From assembly GCF_008369125.1 (NCBI RefSeq), contig NZ_VOAY01000001.1, positions 1,860,001 to 1,924,000 on the forward strand: DNA of 64,000 nucleotides, given 5' to 3'. Every line of letters starts with the position of its first letter. Position 1 is the stretch's first letter. This document shows, in pieces, positions 1 through 8,342 of this stretch. The translations under genes were made by a program, and so were the position numbers. The notes beneath the pieces are model-generated. The model searched no databases and was not told the origin of the DNA. It was given only the letters and a program-made list of their open reading frames with translations. The DNA is from Allopusillimonas sp008369125. Lineage in GTDB: Bacteria > Pseudomonadota > Gammaproteobacteria > Burkholderiales > Burkholderiaceae_B.

Positions 1-629
1 TACCACCACTGCACCATGGCATCTTGCACGCCACTGTATATGGAGTATGACTTGAACCAGCCGACAGGGATTTCCAGGTTGTTGAAAATATGCAGCACGG
101 CAATCGTCAAAATATACGAACCAAAAAACCAGTTGGCCACATAAATATGCTTGACGCGCCGCTTGGCGATCGTGCCGAAGAAAACGATGGCATACACAAT
201 CCAGACCAGCGCAATCAGAATATCAATTGGCCACTCGAGTTCTGCATATTCTTTGGTGCTTGTAAAGCCCATGGGCAGCGTGATGACTGCTGCCACCAAC
301 GCCAGTTGCCAGCCCCAGAAGGTAAATGCCGACAATTTGTCGCTGAACAAACGCACTTGACAGGTACGTTGCACCACGTAGTAAGACGTTGCAAACAACG
401 CATTACCACCAAACGCAAAAATAACAGCATTGGTGTGCAATGGCCGCAAGCGCCCGTAGCTCAGCCAAGGTGTTTCAAAATTAAGCTCAGGCCAAATAAG
501 CTGTGCAGCGATTAATACGCCCACCGCCATGCCGATAACGCCCCAAAATATGGTGGCGATCGAGAACTGTCTGACCACCCCATAATTGAAGACTTCGACC
601 TGCTTCCCCGCAGTATCGAAAGTGCCCAT
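1..629 (-). CDS. ccoN: Cytochrome c oxidase, cbb3-type, subunit I (5' part only)
   Basis: This is the N-terminal part of the catalytic subunit of the high-affinity, proton-pumping cbb3 terminal oxidase, an inner-membrane haem-copper oxidase used at low oxygen. The gene continues past the left edge, so only about 209 residues are visible. The start at 629 reads MGTFDTAGKQVEVFNYGVV, followed by the first membrane helix (FSIATIFWGVIGMAVGVL) and the typical LRPLHTNAVIFAFGGNALF segment. That segment carries the His that in the family binds the low-spin haem. A ribosome site (AGGGGA) sits about six bases before the ATG. It follows ccoS on the same strand, as in other Burkholderiales, and is probably transcribed from the FNR-type promoter at 1860-1908. 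The remaining subunits should lie to the left. Confidence 0.93.
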   Translation of the reverse strand, partial: MGTFDTAGKQVEVFNYGVVRQFSIATIFWGVIGMAVGVLIAAQLIWPELNFETPWLSYGRLRPLHTNAVIFAFGGNALFATSYYVVQRTCQVRLFSDKLSAFTFWGWQLALVAAVITLPMGFTSTKEYAELEWPIDILIALVWIVYAIVFFGTIAKRRVKHIYVANWFFGSYILTIAVLHIFNNLEIPVGWFKSYSIYSGVQDAMVQWW

Positions 630-704
630 GAGTTTCCCCTAAACAATAAAAAGTTAACGCTATAAATAAATCAATTCGGATCTTTCTGTTCGCGGCTGTC
701 GGCT

Positions 705-890
705 TTAAGGCCTGGCCGAGTCCGTCGGCTCAGGCGCCGTCGGTGCCGTTCGGTCATCGTCTTCCAGTATCAAATCTCCGACCGATCCGGCATCATCAAA
801 CTGGCCAGCAAAAATAGCCCACCAGAATGCAGCGCCAATTGCGATGACCAGCAAAAGAGAGATAGGAAGCAGTAAAAACAGAGAAGACAT
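705..890 (-). CDS. ccoS: cbb3 oxidase maturation protein CcoS
   Basis: A 61-residue inner-membrane protein with one N-terminal transmembrane helix (residues about 4-28) and the family signature AAFWWAIFAGQFDD, followed by a short acidic and proline-rich tail. CcoS proteins are needed to insert haem and copper into the CcoN subunit of cbb3 oxidase. The gene lies between the shortened ccoI (3-base gap) and ccoN (75-base gap), the standard maturation cluster. The EDDDRTAPTAPEPTD tail is longer and more acidic than in many homologues; I know of no function for it. Confidence 0.9.
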   Translation of the reverse strand: MSSLFLLLPISLLLVIAIGAAFWWAIFAGQFDDAGSVGDLILEDDDRTAPTAPEPTDSARP

Positions 891-893
891 AGA

Positions 894-1859
894 TCAGCCC
901 TGTGCCGGCGCCCCCTGCCAACCACCCGCTGCAGAATGCGTGTGACGGCGATACAACCTCCAGGAGTTGCCTGCAACGGCCAGCGACGATAGAAGCATGC
1001 TTATGGCAGCAAGCCAGGGCTGCACAAGTCCTATGGCTGCCAGCGGCGTCATAAGCAAGTGCCAGGCAATGGAACCATAAAGATTCTGGCGGGCAATCCG
1101 GTCTGTGGACTGTATGAGGCATTGCACATCAGCGTCGGCGCGCAACGGCTGGGAAGACAGACTGGCATGCGCCGCTGCCGTAGCGGTAGGCACAGACATG
1201 GCCATGGCGCACGGGCAACTCATGACCAGTAACGCCACCATGATGCCGATGGCACGTTCAGGCGCATGCATGTACCACGTTGCTCCAGCAATAAATGCCA
1301 GCGCAAGCTGAATAACAACAAACCAGAACGCAAGCGTGTTGGCACGCCCCGAGATGGACTTTCTGAACTGTTCGACCAACTGATGGTTGGCGCCAGCATC
1401 AACAGACTGGCGTGCGCACAATTCAAGATAACGAGCGGTAAGCAGAAACGCCACGAACATGGTGGCCGAATCAAAATAGACCTCACCGCGCCCCGTCCAC
1501 GTCGTATACACACTGGGCACAAATGCCGCAACAATGCTGAGGGCTACGGGCACGTCCATGCCTACCCGACCGCGGCGCAGTTGTGTCAGCGCACCCTGCC
1601 ACACAGGGATAGCGCAATACAAAATAATGGGAGCAGTAATGAGCAGGCTGATCCAATTCATCATGACAATGGCATCATCCAGGAGCGCGAGGTTGTCGGG
1701 CGCCATGCTTTCAGACCGCAAATACCCCGGAAACGCGAACATCATCACCTGCATCATGGCCAACCAGCCAAGACCCATACGTGCCAGCATGCGACGGCGC
1801 GCAAGACGATCGTCGTCGGACAGCCCTTGAGGCGTAGAGAAAATTGAATAGGCGCGCAT
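894..1859 (-). CDS. CcoI/FixI-type P1B ATPase reduced to its membrane core (no A, P or N domain)
   Basis: This 321-residue protein matches the membrane part of CcoI (FixI), the copper-exporting P1B ATPase that supplies copper to cbb3 oxidase, but normal CcoI has about 700-850 residues. Visible family landmarks, in order: ARRRMLARMGLGWLAMMQVM (about 20-39), the MDVPVALSI turn (101-109), GEVYFDSATMFVAFLL (125-140), the metal-site motif SCPCAMAMSVPT (214-225), and a C-terminal helix pair with RIARQNLYG and PWLAAISMLLSSLAV. Missing are the N-terminal heavy-metal domain, the TGE actuator domain between helices (about 30 residues remain at 150-178) and the DKTGT phosphorylation plus nucleotide-binding domains (about 25 residues remain after CPC). 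The frame is open throughout, so it is not simply frameshifted. It cannot hydrolyse ATP as written. It may be a relic under decay, or a membrane copper-binding maturation factor. The start ATG at 1859 lies just downstream of an FNR-type promoter. Confidence 0.85.
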   Translation of the reverse strand: MRAYSIFSTPQGLSDDDRLARRRMLARMGLGWLAMMQVMMFAFPGYLRSESMAPDNLALLDDAIVMMNWISLLITAPIILYCAIPVWQGALTQLRRGRVGMDVPVALSIVAAFVPSVYTTWTGRGEVYFDSATMFVAFLLTARYLELCARQSVDAGANHQLVEQFRKSISGRANTLAFWFVVIQLALAFIAGATWYMHAPERAIGIMVALLVMSCPCAMAMSVPTATAAAHASLSSQPLRADADVQCLIQSTDRIARQNLYGSIAWHLLMTPLAAIGLVQPWLAAISMLLSSLAVAGNSWRLYRRHTHSAAGGWQGAPAQG

Positions 1860-1908
1860 GGCCCAAAATATAGAATATGGGGAAACCCCGGGTGTTGATT
1901 TAGATCAA
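1860..1908 (-). promoter_or_regulatory. FNR box and class II promoter for the cco operon
   Basis: TTGATTTAGATCAA at 1895-1908 is a perfect FNR/ANR site (TTGAT-N4-ATCAA). A -10 hexamer TATATT lies at 1872-1867 on the minus strand. With the box centred at -41.5, the usual class II position, transcription would start at about 1860, one base before the ATG of the ccoI-like gene at 1859. This implies oxygen-regulated expression of the cbb3 cluster and a leaderless message. The 9-mer CCCGGGTGT occurs as a direct repeat on each side of the box (1887-1895 and 1911-1919). Confidence 0.8.
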
Positions 1909-1967
1909 GGCCCGGGTGTGCCCTAGGGGAACCCGACTTGTCGCGATTGTGGCGGCTGCACATAAGT

Positions 1968-2006
1968 GTGGCGCCAGCCCAACTCTTTGGAGTCGGGCGG
2001 CGCCAC
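1968..2006. other. Strong GC-rich hairpin between ccoI-like gene and aceA
   Basis: GTGGCGCC at 1968-1975 pairs with GGCGCCAC at 1999-2006, and GCCC/GGGC extends the stem inward. Neither side carries a run of T, so it is not a clear intrinsic terminator. It lies between the FNR promoter and the 3' end of aceA. It may stop or protect the aceA message. Confidence 0.4.
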
Positions 2007-2120
2007 TATACCAAATCAAACCGATCTTGGCAGAAAGACTAAACCTAATTTGCTGCCAAATGCTGCAAACAAACAGGATTTTACCGGCTTTGAGCTTTTA
2101 TAATGCCTCAGTACCAGAGA

Positions 2121-2143
2121 GTCGGGCTGTCAATCAGCCCGAC
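2121..2143 (-). terminator. Possible terminator hairpin after aceA
   Basis: GTCGGGCTG (2121-2129) pairs perfectly with CAGCCCGAC (2135-2143) around a 5-base loop, five bases past the aceA stop codon. The sequence that follows on the minus strand is not T-rich, so factor-independent termination is uncertain. Confidence 0.45.
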
Positions 2144-2147
2144 AAAC

Positions 2148-3455
2148 TCAGACCGTAGCTGATTCAAACTGCTCTTCTTCCGTCGAGCCTGTTAGTGCCG
2201 TAGTGGACGACTGGCCGCCTTCGATAGTCTGGGTAACAGCGTCAAAATAACCGGTGCCCACTTCGCGCTGATGCTTCACAGCGGTAAATCCAAGGTCAGC
2301 CGCCGCGAACTCTTTCTGTTGCAGTTCAACAAAAGCGCTCATCTGGTTACGGGCATAGCCATGCGCCAGCTCAAACATGCCGTAGTTCAGTGCATGGAAG
2401 CCTGCCAGTGTGATGAACTGATATTTGTAACCCATGGCACCGAGCTCGCGCTGGAATTTCGCAATCGTGGCGTCGTCAACGTTTTTCTTCCAGTTAAAGG
2501 AAGGCGAGCAGTTGTAGGCCAGCATTTTGCCTGGGAACTGGCGATGGATTGCATCGGCAAACTTCTTGGCGTACTCAAGATTAGGCGTGGATGTTTCACA
2601 CCAGATCAGATCGGCATATGGTGCGTACGCCAGGCCACGCGAGATCGCCTGATCAATGCCGGGACGTGTACGGAAAAAGCCTTCAGCAGTGCGTTCACCG
2701 GTTACAAACGGCTGATCATTAGGGTCCATGTCGCTGGTAATGAGATCAGCCGCATCTGCGTCCGTGCGGGCCAGCAGCAATGTAGAAACGCCTTGTACGT
2801 CAGCAGCCAGACGGGCAGCCACCAGCTTAGCCACGGCATCACGAGTAGGCACGAGTACTTTGCCACCCATATGACCGCACTTCTTGACAGAGGCCAGCTG
2901 GTCCTCAAAGTGAACGCCAGCGGCACCCGCATCAATCATGGATTTCATCAGCTCGAAAGCATTTAGAACACCACCGAACCCTGCTTCAGCGTCTGCAACA
3001 ATAGGCGCGAAGTAATCGATATAGCCCTCATCCCCAGGGTTTTTGCCTTCCATCCATTGAATCTGGTCGCATCGGGTAAGCGAATTGTTGATGCGACGCA
3101 CCACCAGAGGCACCGAGTTGGCGGGGTACAACGACTGATCGGGGTACATCTCACCGGCAATATTGGCGTCGCCAGCTACCTGCCAGCCCGAAAGATAAAT
3201 AGCCTTCAAACCCGCCTTGACTTGCTGCATGGCCTGGTTGCCCGTGAGCGCACCCAACGAGTTGACGAAAGGCTCGGTGTGCAGCAGATCCCAGAGCTTT
3301 TCTGCACCACGGCGGGCAAGCGTGTGTTCAACCGTGATTGAACCGCGAAGGCGCACGACTTCTTCTGCACCGTAGCCACGCTTGATACCTTGCCAGCGTG
3401 GGTCTTCTGCCCATGTACGTTGCAAAGCGCGTATTTCGTTTTCTCGAGTGCTCAT
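2148..3455 (-). CDS. aceA: Isocitrate lyase
   Basis: Isocitrate lyase splits isocitrate into succinate and glyoxylate, the first step of the glyoxylate shunt, in the cytosol. The 435-residue length is that of the short bacterial form. The catalytic signature KKCGHMGGK is at 191-199, with the active-site Cys at 193. Other family segments are SGWQVAGDANIAGEMYPDQS (89-108) and FEDQLASVKKCGH. The gene stands alone, with no malate synthase next to it. The upstream region carries a dyad (see 3456-3772). The shunt is needed for growth on acetate and fatty acids, which fits the acyl-CoA dehydrogenase and ETF genes further along the window. Confidence 0.97.
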   Translation of the reverse strand: MSTRENEIRALQRTWAEDPRWQGIKRGYGAEEVVRLRGSITVEHTLARRGAEKLWDLLHTEPFVNSLGALTGNQAMQQVKAGLKAIYLSGWQVAGDANIAGEMYPDQSLYPANSVPLVVRRINNSLTRCDQIQWMEGKNPGDEGYIDYFAPIVADAEAGFGGVLNAFELMKSMIDAGAAGVHFEDQLASVKKCGHMGGKVLVPTRDAVAKLVAARLAADVQGVSTLLLARTDADAADLITSDMDPNDQPFVTGERTAEGFFRTRPGIDQAISRGLAYAPYADLIWCETSTPNLEYAKKFADAIHRQFPGKMLAYNCSPSFNWKKNVDDATIAKFQRELGAMGYKYQFITLAGFHALNYGMFELAHGYARNQMSAFVELQQKEFAAADLGFTAVKHQREVGTGYFDAVTQTIEGGQSSTTALTGSTEEEQFESATV

Positions 3456-3772
3456 GGTGACATCCTTAAATAGACAAAGAAATAAAGGGGTAATTCATGA
3501 ACAAAGTGTACGCCGTTGCTGCGCTGCACCTAACACTTATGTCTTATATAAGACAGAAAATTTTACCAATACAAATCAATTGTTTACGGTTCTTGTTTTG
3601 TATTGTGAAACGCTTTCTTCTTTTATGAAATGAAAATTCGTGCAATGCAGCGAGAGCATTTCGCATTATGAAGTGAGTATTTCATAGCGTGAAAAAAGAG
3701 GGCTTCAAGGTACAATCAAACTAGGCTTCGTACAATGGCATCTCGCCGCCACCTTACACATCCGTTTTTATC
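3456..3772. other. AT-rich divergent promoter region aceA/queF with a dyad
   Basis: This gene-less stretch separates the divergent aceA and queF genes. It is clearly richer in A+T than its surroundings. A near-palindrome, TATGAA (3667-3672) - 8 bases - TTCATA (3681-3686), is flanked by CGC and GCG. A second copy of the half site, TATGAAAT, lies at about 3624-3631. These are candidate operator sequences for one of the two genes. I recognise no specific regulator motif. Confidence 0.45.
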
Positions 3773-4597
3773 ATGCAAGAAAACATGCTCGAACATGCCC
3801 CACTCGGGCATGACGTCGTATTTCCGCAGGCATACGACCCTTTATTACTCTTTCCGATTCCACGATCCACTAATCGCAACACCCTACCTACACCTGAAAA
3901 CTGGTACGGTACCGACATCTGGAATGCCTACGAGCTCTCCTGGCTAACGCCTAGAGGCAAGCCCATCGTAGCCGTGGGTCAGTTTATCTTTCCGCACTCC
4001 AGCCCCAACTTGGTGGAATCCAAGTCTTTCAAGCTTTACCTGAACTCATTCAGCGAAGAGCGCTACGTCGATGCTGCCGCTGTCAGTGCAATCATGCACC
4101 GCGATCTTGAAAAGGCTATTGGCGAACAGGTAGATATACGTCTCGAGCCACTAACTGGCAATGATCGGCAACAGTGTCAGCCACTTGAGGGTATAAATAT
4201 CGACGCAGCTGATATTGATATTCAACACTACTCACCCACGCCTGAGCTACTCGCCTGCCTTGCTAACGCAAGCGTTGTTACTGAAACACTCGTGTCTGAT
4301 TTGCTTAAATCAAACTGCCCGGTAACAGGGCAGCCAGACTGGGGCAGCGTACAAGTTAGGTATACGGGGCGGCAAATCAATCGCGAAGCGTTACTGGAGT
4401 ACATTGTTTCGCTACGCCGCCATACAGAGTTTCATGAACATTGCGTAGAAAAAATGTTTTGTGATATTTGGGCAGCCTGTGCACCCCAAGCCTTGTTTGT
4501 GCGCGCCTGTTATACCCGACGCGGCGGGCTTGATATCAACCCTTGGCGCAGCAGCGAACCGGCTCAACCCCAGCCAGCACGCACGATACGACAATAA
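3773..4597 (+). CDS. queF: NADPH-dependent 7-cyano-7-deazaguanine reductase (QueF)
   Basis: QueF reduces the nitrile preQ0 to preQ1 in queuosine synthesis for tRNA wobble modification. The 274-residue length is that of the long, two-domain bimodular type found in proteobacteria. Landmarks are the NADPH-binding signature ESKSFKLYLNSF (82-93), the catalytic Cys182 in KSNCPVTGQPDWGS with Asp189, and FHEHCVEKMF (220-229), which supplies a conserved His and Glu. The gene is transcribed away from aceA and ends four bases before the convergent MFS transporter gene. No other queuosine gene is nearby. Confidence 0.96.
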   Translation: MQENMLEHAPLGHDVVFPQAYDPLLLFPIPRSTNRNTLPTPENWYGTDIWNAYELSWLTPRGKPIVAVGQFIFPHSSPNLVESKSFKLYLNSFSEERYVDAAAVSAIMHRDLEKAIGEQVDIRLEPLTGNDRQQCQPLEGINIDAADIDIQHYSPTPELLACLANASVVTETLVSDLLKSNCPVTGQPDWGSVQVRYTGRQINREALLEYIVSLRRHTEFHEHCVEKMFCDIWAACAPQALFVRACYTRRGGLDINPWRSSEPAQPQPARTIRQ

Positions 4598-4601
4598 GTG
4601 G

Positions 4602-5894
4602 TCAGGCGCGCGCGCGCTGCATCATCGATACAGATTTGCCTGCTGCCTTGGCAACGCCCACCGCAAGAAAGGCCGCTGCAACAAAAGCAATGGCCGCGCC
4701 ATACCAGGGCCCGCGGCCAAAGCCGGCATCGAGCAGCAGCCCAAAGCTAACTGGCGCCAGTGATGAGCCCACGTCCATGCCAGAGTAAACCAGCCCGTAC
4801 ACCGTGCCAGTTGCCCCTTTAGGTGTAACACGCCGGATCAGCATGTCACGCGACGGAGCAGACACTCCCGAGCAAAACCCTGCCAAAGCCACCAAAGCCA
4901 TGGCAAACACGGGCGGCACCATGCCCAGCGCCAGAACTACCAGCAGCGCACCCGCGAGCAGCAAAGAAACAAATACCGTGCGTTCTGTATTGGGCGTGGT
5001 CCCTACCAGAAAGCCCCCCGCCACCATGCCTACCGCTGCGGCAACCATATAGGCTGAAAGCGTTGTACCCGCCATGACTTTGGCTATGCCATAGACATCA
5101 CCCAGCATGGGAATGGTGTAGTTCTGCACTGCAGACAAGGCGATGGATGTGCAGGCAAAAAACAGGAAGGCGCCCCACAGCGCAGGCTGGACCAGCAAGG
5201 TTGCCAGGGTCTGGCCTACCGACTGGCGCGCAAGGTCTGGCGCGGCACTGCTCTGCGCGTTGTCTTCGGCCGGTGGCGTAAACGCCTCGTTACGCCCCCC
5301 AAGAAGATCTCGGCCCAACCAGGTAAGAAACAGAACAAAACCAACCAGAGCCGCAGCCCCAAAGGCAGCCACCCGCCAATTGGCGGCATAGATAAGCGCC
5401 GCCATAAATACCGGCGTAAGCGCCCAGCCCAGGTTACCCGTTAGACCGTGCGCACTGTAGGCATGCCCCAGGCGCTCGCCACTGACGCGATGATTGATAA
5501 TGGAATAATCAACGGGATGAAAGATGGAGTTGCCGATGCCACCTATAACGGCGGCAAGCATTAACATGGCATAGCCCGTGGACAGCCCGATCAAAATACC
5601 GGCCACCACAAAACAGCTAAGCCCAAAACGCAGCACCGGAGCGGGCCCTATGCGGTCAACCACAAACCCCGAAGACGCCTGCCCCAGGCAAGATACCAAA
5701 AAAAACACAGATGCCAGTAGCCCGAGCTTGACGAAGTCGTAGCCATACTCATGCGCCAGAGACAGATAAAGCGTGGGCAACACCAGCTGAAAAAAGTGAG
5801 ATGAAGCATGCACCGCTCCGATAAGACTGATTATCTTCCAGTCTTGGCGCTTGATTGCAGCAGCTTGAGCCTGTTCAACTGCGATGGTGGTCAT
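4602..5894 (-). CDS. MFS transporter, fosmidomycin-resistance (Fsr)-like
   Basis: A 430-residue major facilitator with about twelve predicted transmembrane helices and a charged central loop (residues about 200-230). The first helix region has HASSHFFQLVLPTLYLSL. The segment IGGIGNSIFHPVDYSIINHR after helix 4 resembles the Fsr branch of drug-proton antiporters. The substrate cannot be told from sequence. It is the last gene of an acpS-nagZ-uvrC-pgsA cluster, 21 bases after pgsA, and ends tail to tail with queF. Confidence 0.8.
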   Translation of the reverse strand: MTTIAVEQAQAAAIKRQDWKIISLIGAVHASSHFFQLVLPTLYLSLAHEYGYDFVKLGLLASVFFLVSCLGQASSGFVVDRIGPAPVLRFGLSCFVVAGILIGLSTGYAMLMLAAVIGGIGNSIFHPVDYSIINHRVSGERLGHAYSAHGLTGNLGWALTPVFMAALIYAANWRVAAFGAAALVGFVLFLTWLGRDLLGGRNEAFTPPAEDNAQSSAAPDLARQSVGQTLATLLVQPALWGAFLFFACTSIALSAVQNYTIPMLGDVYGIAKVMAGTTLSAYMVAAAVGMVAGGFLVGTTPNTERTVFVSLLLAGALLVVLALGMVPPVFAMALVALAGFCSGVSAPSRDMLIRRVTPKGATGTVYGLVYSGMDVGSSLAPVSFGLLLDAGFGRGPWYGAAIAFVAAAFLAVGVAKAAGKSVSMMQRARA

Positions 5895-5915
5895 GTCTTT
5901 ATCACCGAAAAAAGA

Positions 5916-6500
5916 TCAAGCCTGTTGCTGATCTGATTTGTTTCGGATCTCAGGCCAGGCACGACGCAGGTAATAACACATAGACCAAACCGTCAGAATG
6001 GCCGCTATTACGATCAGGATCTGCCCCAGCAACTGTAACGATAGGCCATACAGCGGTTGCCAGTACAGCAGGCAAGGTATGGCCACCATTTGCGTTGCTG
6101 TCTTGAACTTGCCCAAGCGGTGAACAGCCACACTACCACTGGCACCTATTTTGGCCATCCATTCGCGCAAAGCAGAAATGGTGATCTCGCGGCCAATGAT
6201 AATGAGCGCAATAAATGAATCAACGCGGCCCAGATTTAGCAGAATAAGCAAGGCCGCGCACACCATGAGCTTGTCGGCGACCGGGTCAAGAAACGCACCA
6301 AATGAAGAAGTTTGATTCCAGCGCCGTGCCAGCCAGCCGTCAAACCAGTCAGTAAGTGCGGCAACGATAAAGGCGGCAGCCGCCACGGCATCTCGCATCG
6401 GCATCGAGAGCCAGTGTTCGGGCAAATAAAACAGCGCCACGATCAACGGGATCATGGCAATGCGTAACCAAGTCAGGGCAATGGGCAAATTTATAGGCAT
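5916..6500 (-). CDS. pgsA: CDP-diacylglycerol--glycerol-3-phosphate 3-phosphatidyltransferase
   Basis: PgsA joins CDP-diacylglycerol and glycerol-3-phosphate to make phosphatidylglycerol phosphate, the committed step to phosphatidylglycerol and cardiolipin, in the inner membrane. The protein has 194 residues and several membrane helices. The CDP-alcohol phosphotransferase motif D-x2-DG-x2-AR-x8-G-x3-D-x3-D is complete: DWFDGWLARRW...SFGAFLDPVADK. The gene follows uvrC by 15 bases, an arrangement common in proteobacteria. The usual tRNA genes that follow pgsA in many relatives are absent; an MFS gene takes that place. Confidence 0.96.
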   Translation of the reverse strand: MPINLPIALTWLRIAMIPLIVALFYLPEHWLSMPMRDAVAAAAFIVAALTDWFDGWLARRWNQTSSFGAFLDPVADKLMVCAALLILLNLGRVDSFIALIIIGREITISALREWMAKIGASGSVAVHRLGKFKTATQMVAIPCLLYWQPLYGLSLQLLGQILIVIAAILTVWSMCYYLRRAWPEIRNKSDQQQA

Positions 6501-6515
6501 AAGTGAAATACTACT

Positions 6516-8342
6516 CTATCGGAGCGCATGATAGATGCGTTCTGCCAGTTCATCGGAAATTCCGTCTATCGAACGCAAGTCGTCAATGCTGGCATCGACT
6601 ACGCCCGAAAACCCGCCAAATCGGGCAAGCAACTTCTGCCGACGGCGGGCACCCACACCTTCGATCTCTTCCAGGCGCGATACATTACGCGCCTTCGCCC
6701 GTCGGGCTCGCATACCTGTAATGGCAAAACGATGGGCCTCGTCACGAATCTGCGCAACTAGCATCAAGGCTGCCGACTCTATGCCCAGCGCCACCGCCGG
6801 CCTTTCATCGGCAAACACGAGTGTTTCCAGACCCACCCGTCGCCCCTCTCCTTTGGCGACGCCAACCAGTACGTGCGTATCCAGACCTAGCTCTACAAAT
6901 ACCTGACGAGCAACCTCAACCTGCCCTTTACCGCCATCGATAAGCACAATCGACGGCATCTCGGCATCACCATCGGCCACACGGCCAAACCGCCGCGTCA
7001 GCACCTGTCGCATCGCGGCATAGTCATCGCCCGGTGTAATACCCGCGATGTTGTAACGCCGATAAAGTGACGGCTGCATATCATTGTGGCGATAGACCAC
7101 ACAAGAGGCCTGGGTGGCTTCACCAGCAGTGTGGCTGATGTCGAAGCACTCAACATGCATGGCATCCAGCGCCGCCTCATCCGTATCCATATCAAGAGAA
7201 GTCGCCAGCGCCTGGGTACGCGCAACCCGCGCCGTCGATTCACCCAGCATACGTGTCAAAGCCATCTCGGCATTGCGCTGTGCCTGCTCCAGCCATGTCT
7301 TGCGCACACCCTGAGGCTTGATCAACAGACGTGCTTTGACGCCCGTCTGCTCTGCGAGCAGGCTCAGTAAGTCAGGATCAGTCAGCCGGTGCGAACAAAC
7401 CAGTACCGGCGGCATGGCGCTGTCTACGTAATGCTGCGCTATAAACGCCGCCAGCACGTCTTCCAGACTGGAATCGGCATGCGTGTTGGATGGGAAAAAA
7501 GGTTTATCACCCAAATGCCGCCCCCCACGCACCATGGCCAGATTCACACACACCCGGCCCCCCATTGCCAACACGGCAATAATATCGACATCGTCATTAC
7601 CGATTTTTTCCATGGATTGCTGTTGCAACACCTTGGACAACGCCCGCATCTGGTCACGCAATACTGCTGCCAGCTCAAAATCAAGGGTTTCGGAAGCCTG
7701 CTGCATGCGCTGCCCGATATCCTGCAGCACATCATCGGCCTGCCCCTCGAGAAACTTAATCGCTCTTTGAACATCAGCCTGATAATCTTCCTGCGAAATC
7801 AGGTTGACGCATGGCGCCGAACATCGCCCAATCTGGTACAGCAAACAGGGCCGCGAGCGGTTGGCAAAAACACTGTCTTCACACGTGCGCAGACGAAAAA
7901 CGCGCTGCAGTATCTGTATGGTCTCGCGCACGGCCCAGGCATTTGGATACGGCCCGAAAAATCGCCCTTTGCCACTGGTATTGCCCCGGTAATAGGCGAT
8001 GCGCGGAAACGCGTGATCCGAAAACATCAGGTAGGGATACGACTTGTCATCCCTGAACAAAATGTTGTAGCGCGGTTTGAGGCGCTTGATTAAATTATTT
8101 TCAAGCAACAACGCTTCGGCTTCGGACCGCGTAACCGTAACCTCCAGCCTTACTACCCGCGACACCATATGGCTGATGCGCGGGCTCGAAAGGTTTTTCT
8201 GGAAGTAAGAGCTGACGCGTTTTTTCAGGTCGCGCGCCTTGCCGACGTACAGCACCTCCCCTTTTTCATCAATATGCCGGTAAACACCCGGCAGATGAGG
8301 CAGGTCAAGCAGAAACGATTTGAGATTGAAGTCGTCGGGCAT
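6516..8342 (-). CDS. uvrC: Excinuclease ABC subunit C
   Basis: UvrC is the nuclease of nucleotide excision repair and cuts on both sides of a lesion bound by UvrAB. From the ATG at 8342 the protein has 608 residues. Domains in order: GIY-YIG nuclease (LPGVYRHID...LYVGKARDLKKRV), a cysteine-bearing region, a UVR helix hairpin (EGQADDVLQDI...LDFELAAVLRDQM), an RNase H-like nuclease core (MHVECFDISH; VLIDGGKGQ) and C-terminal helix-hairpin-helix repeats. In-frame ATGs at 8357 and 8372 are possible; 8342 (MPDDFNLKSF) gives the smallest overlap with nagZ and the usual start context of the family. Even so, it overlaps the nagZ 3' end by 38 bases. Confidence 0.96.
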   Translation of the reverse strand: MPDDFNLKSFLLDLPHLPGVYRHIDEKGEVLYVGKARDLKKRVSSYFQKNLSSPRISHMVSRVVRLEVTVTRSEAEALLLENNLIKRLKPRYNILFRDDKSYPYLMFSDHAFPRIAYYRGNTSGKGRFFGPYPNAWAVRETIQILQRVFRLRTCEDSVFANRSRPCLLYQIGRCSAPCVNLISQEDYQADVQRAIKFLEGQADDVLQDIGQRMQQASETLDFELAAVLRDQMRALSKVLQQQSMEKIGNDDVDIIAVLAMGGRVCVNLAMVRGGRHLGDKPFFPSNTHADSSLEDVLAAFIAQHYVDSAMPPVLVCSHRLTDPDLLSLLAEQTGVKARLLIKPQGVRKTWLEQAQRNAEMALTRMLGESTARVARTQALATSLDMDTDEAALDAMHVECFDISHTAGEATQASCVVYRHNDMQPSLYRRYNIAGITPGDDYAAMRQVLTRRFGRVADGDAEMPSIVLIDGGKGQVEVARQVFVELGLDTHVLVGVAKGEGRRVGLETLVFADERPAVALGIESAALMLVAQIRDEAHRFAITGMRARRAKARNVSRLEEIEGVGARRRQKLLARFGGFSGVVDASIDDLRSIDGISDELAERIYHALR

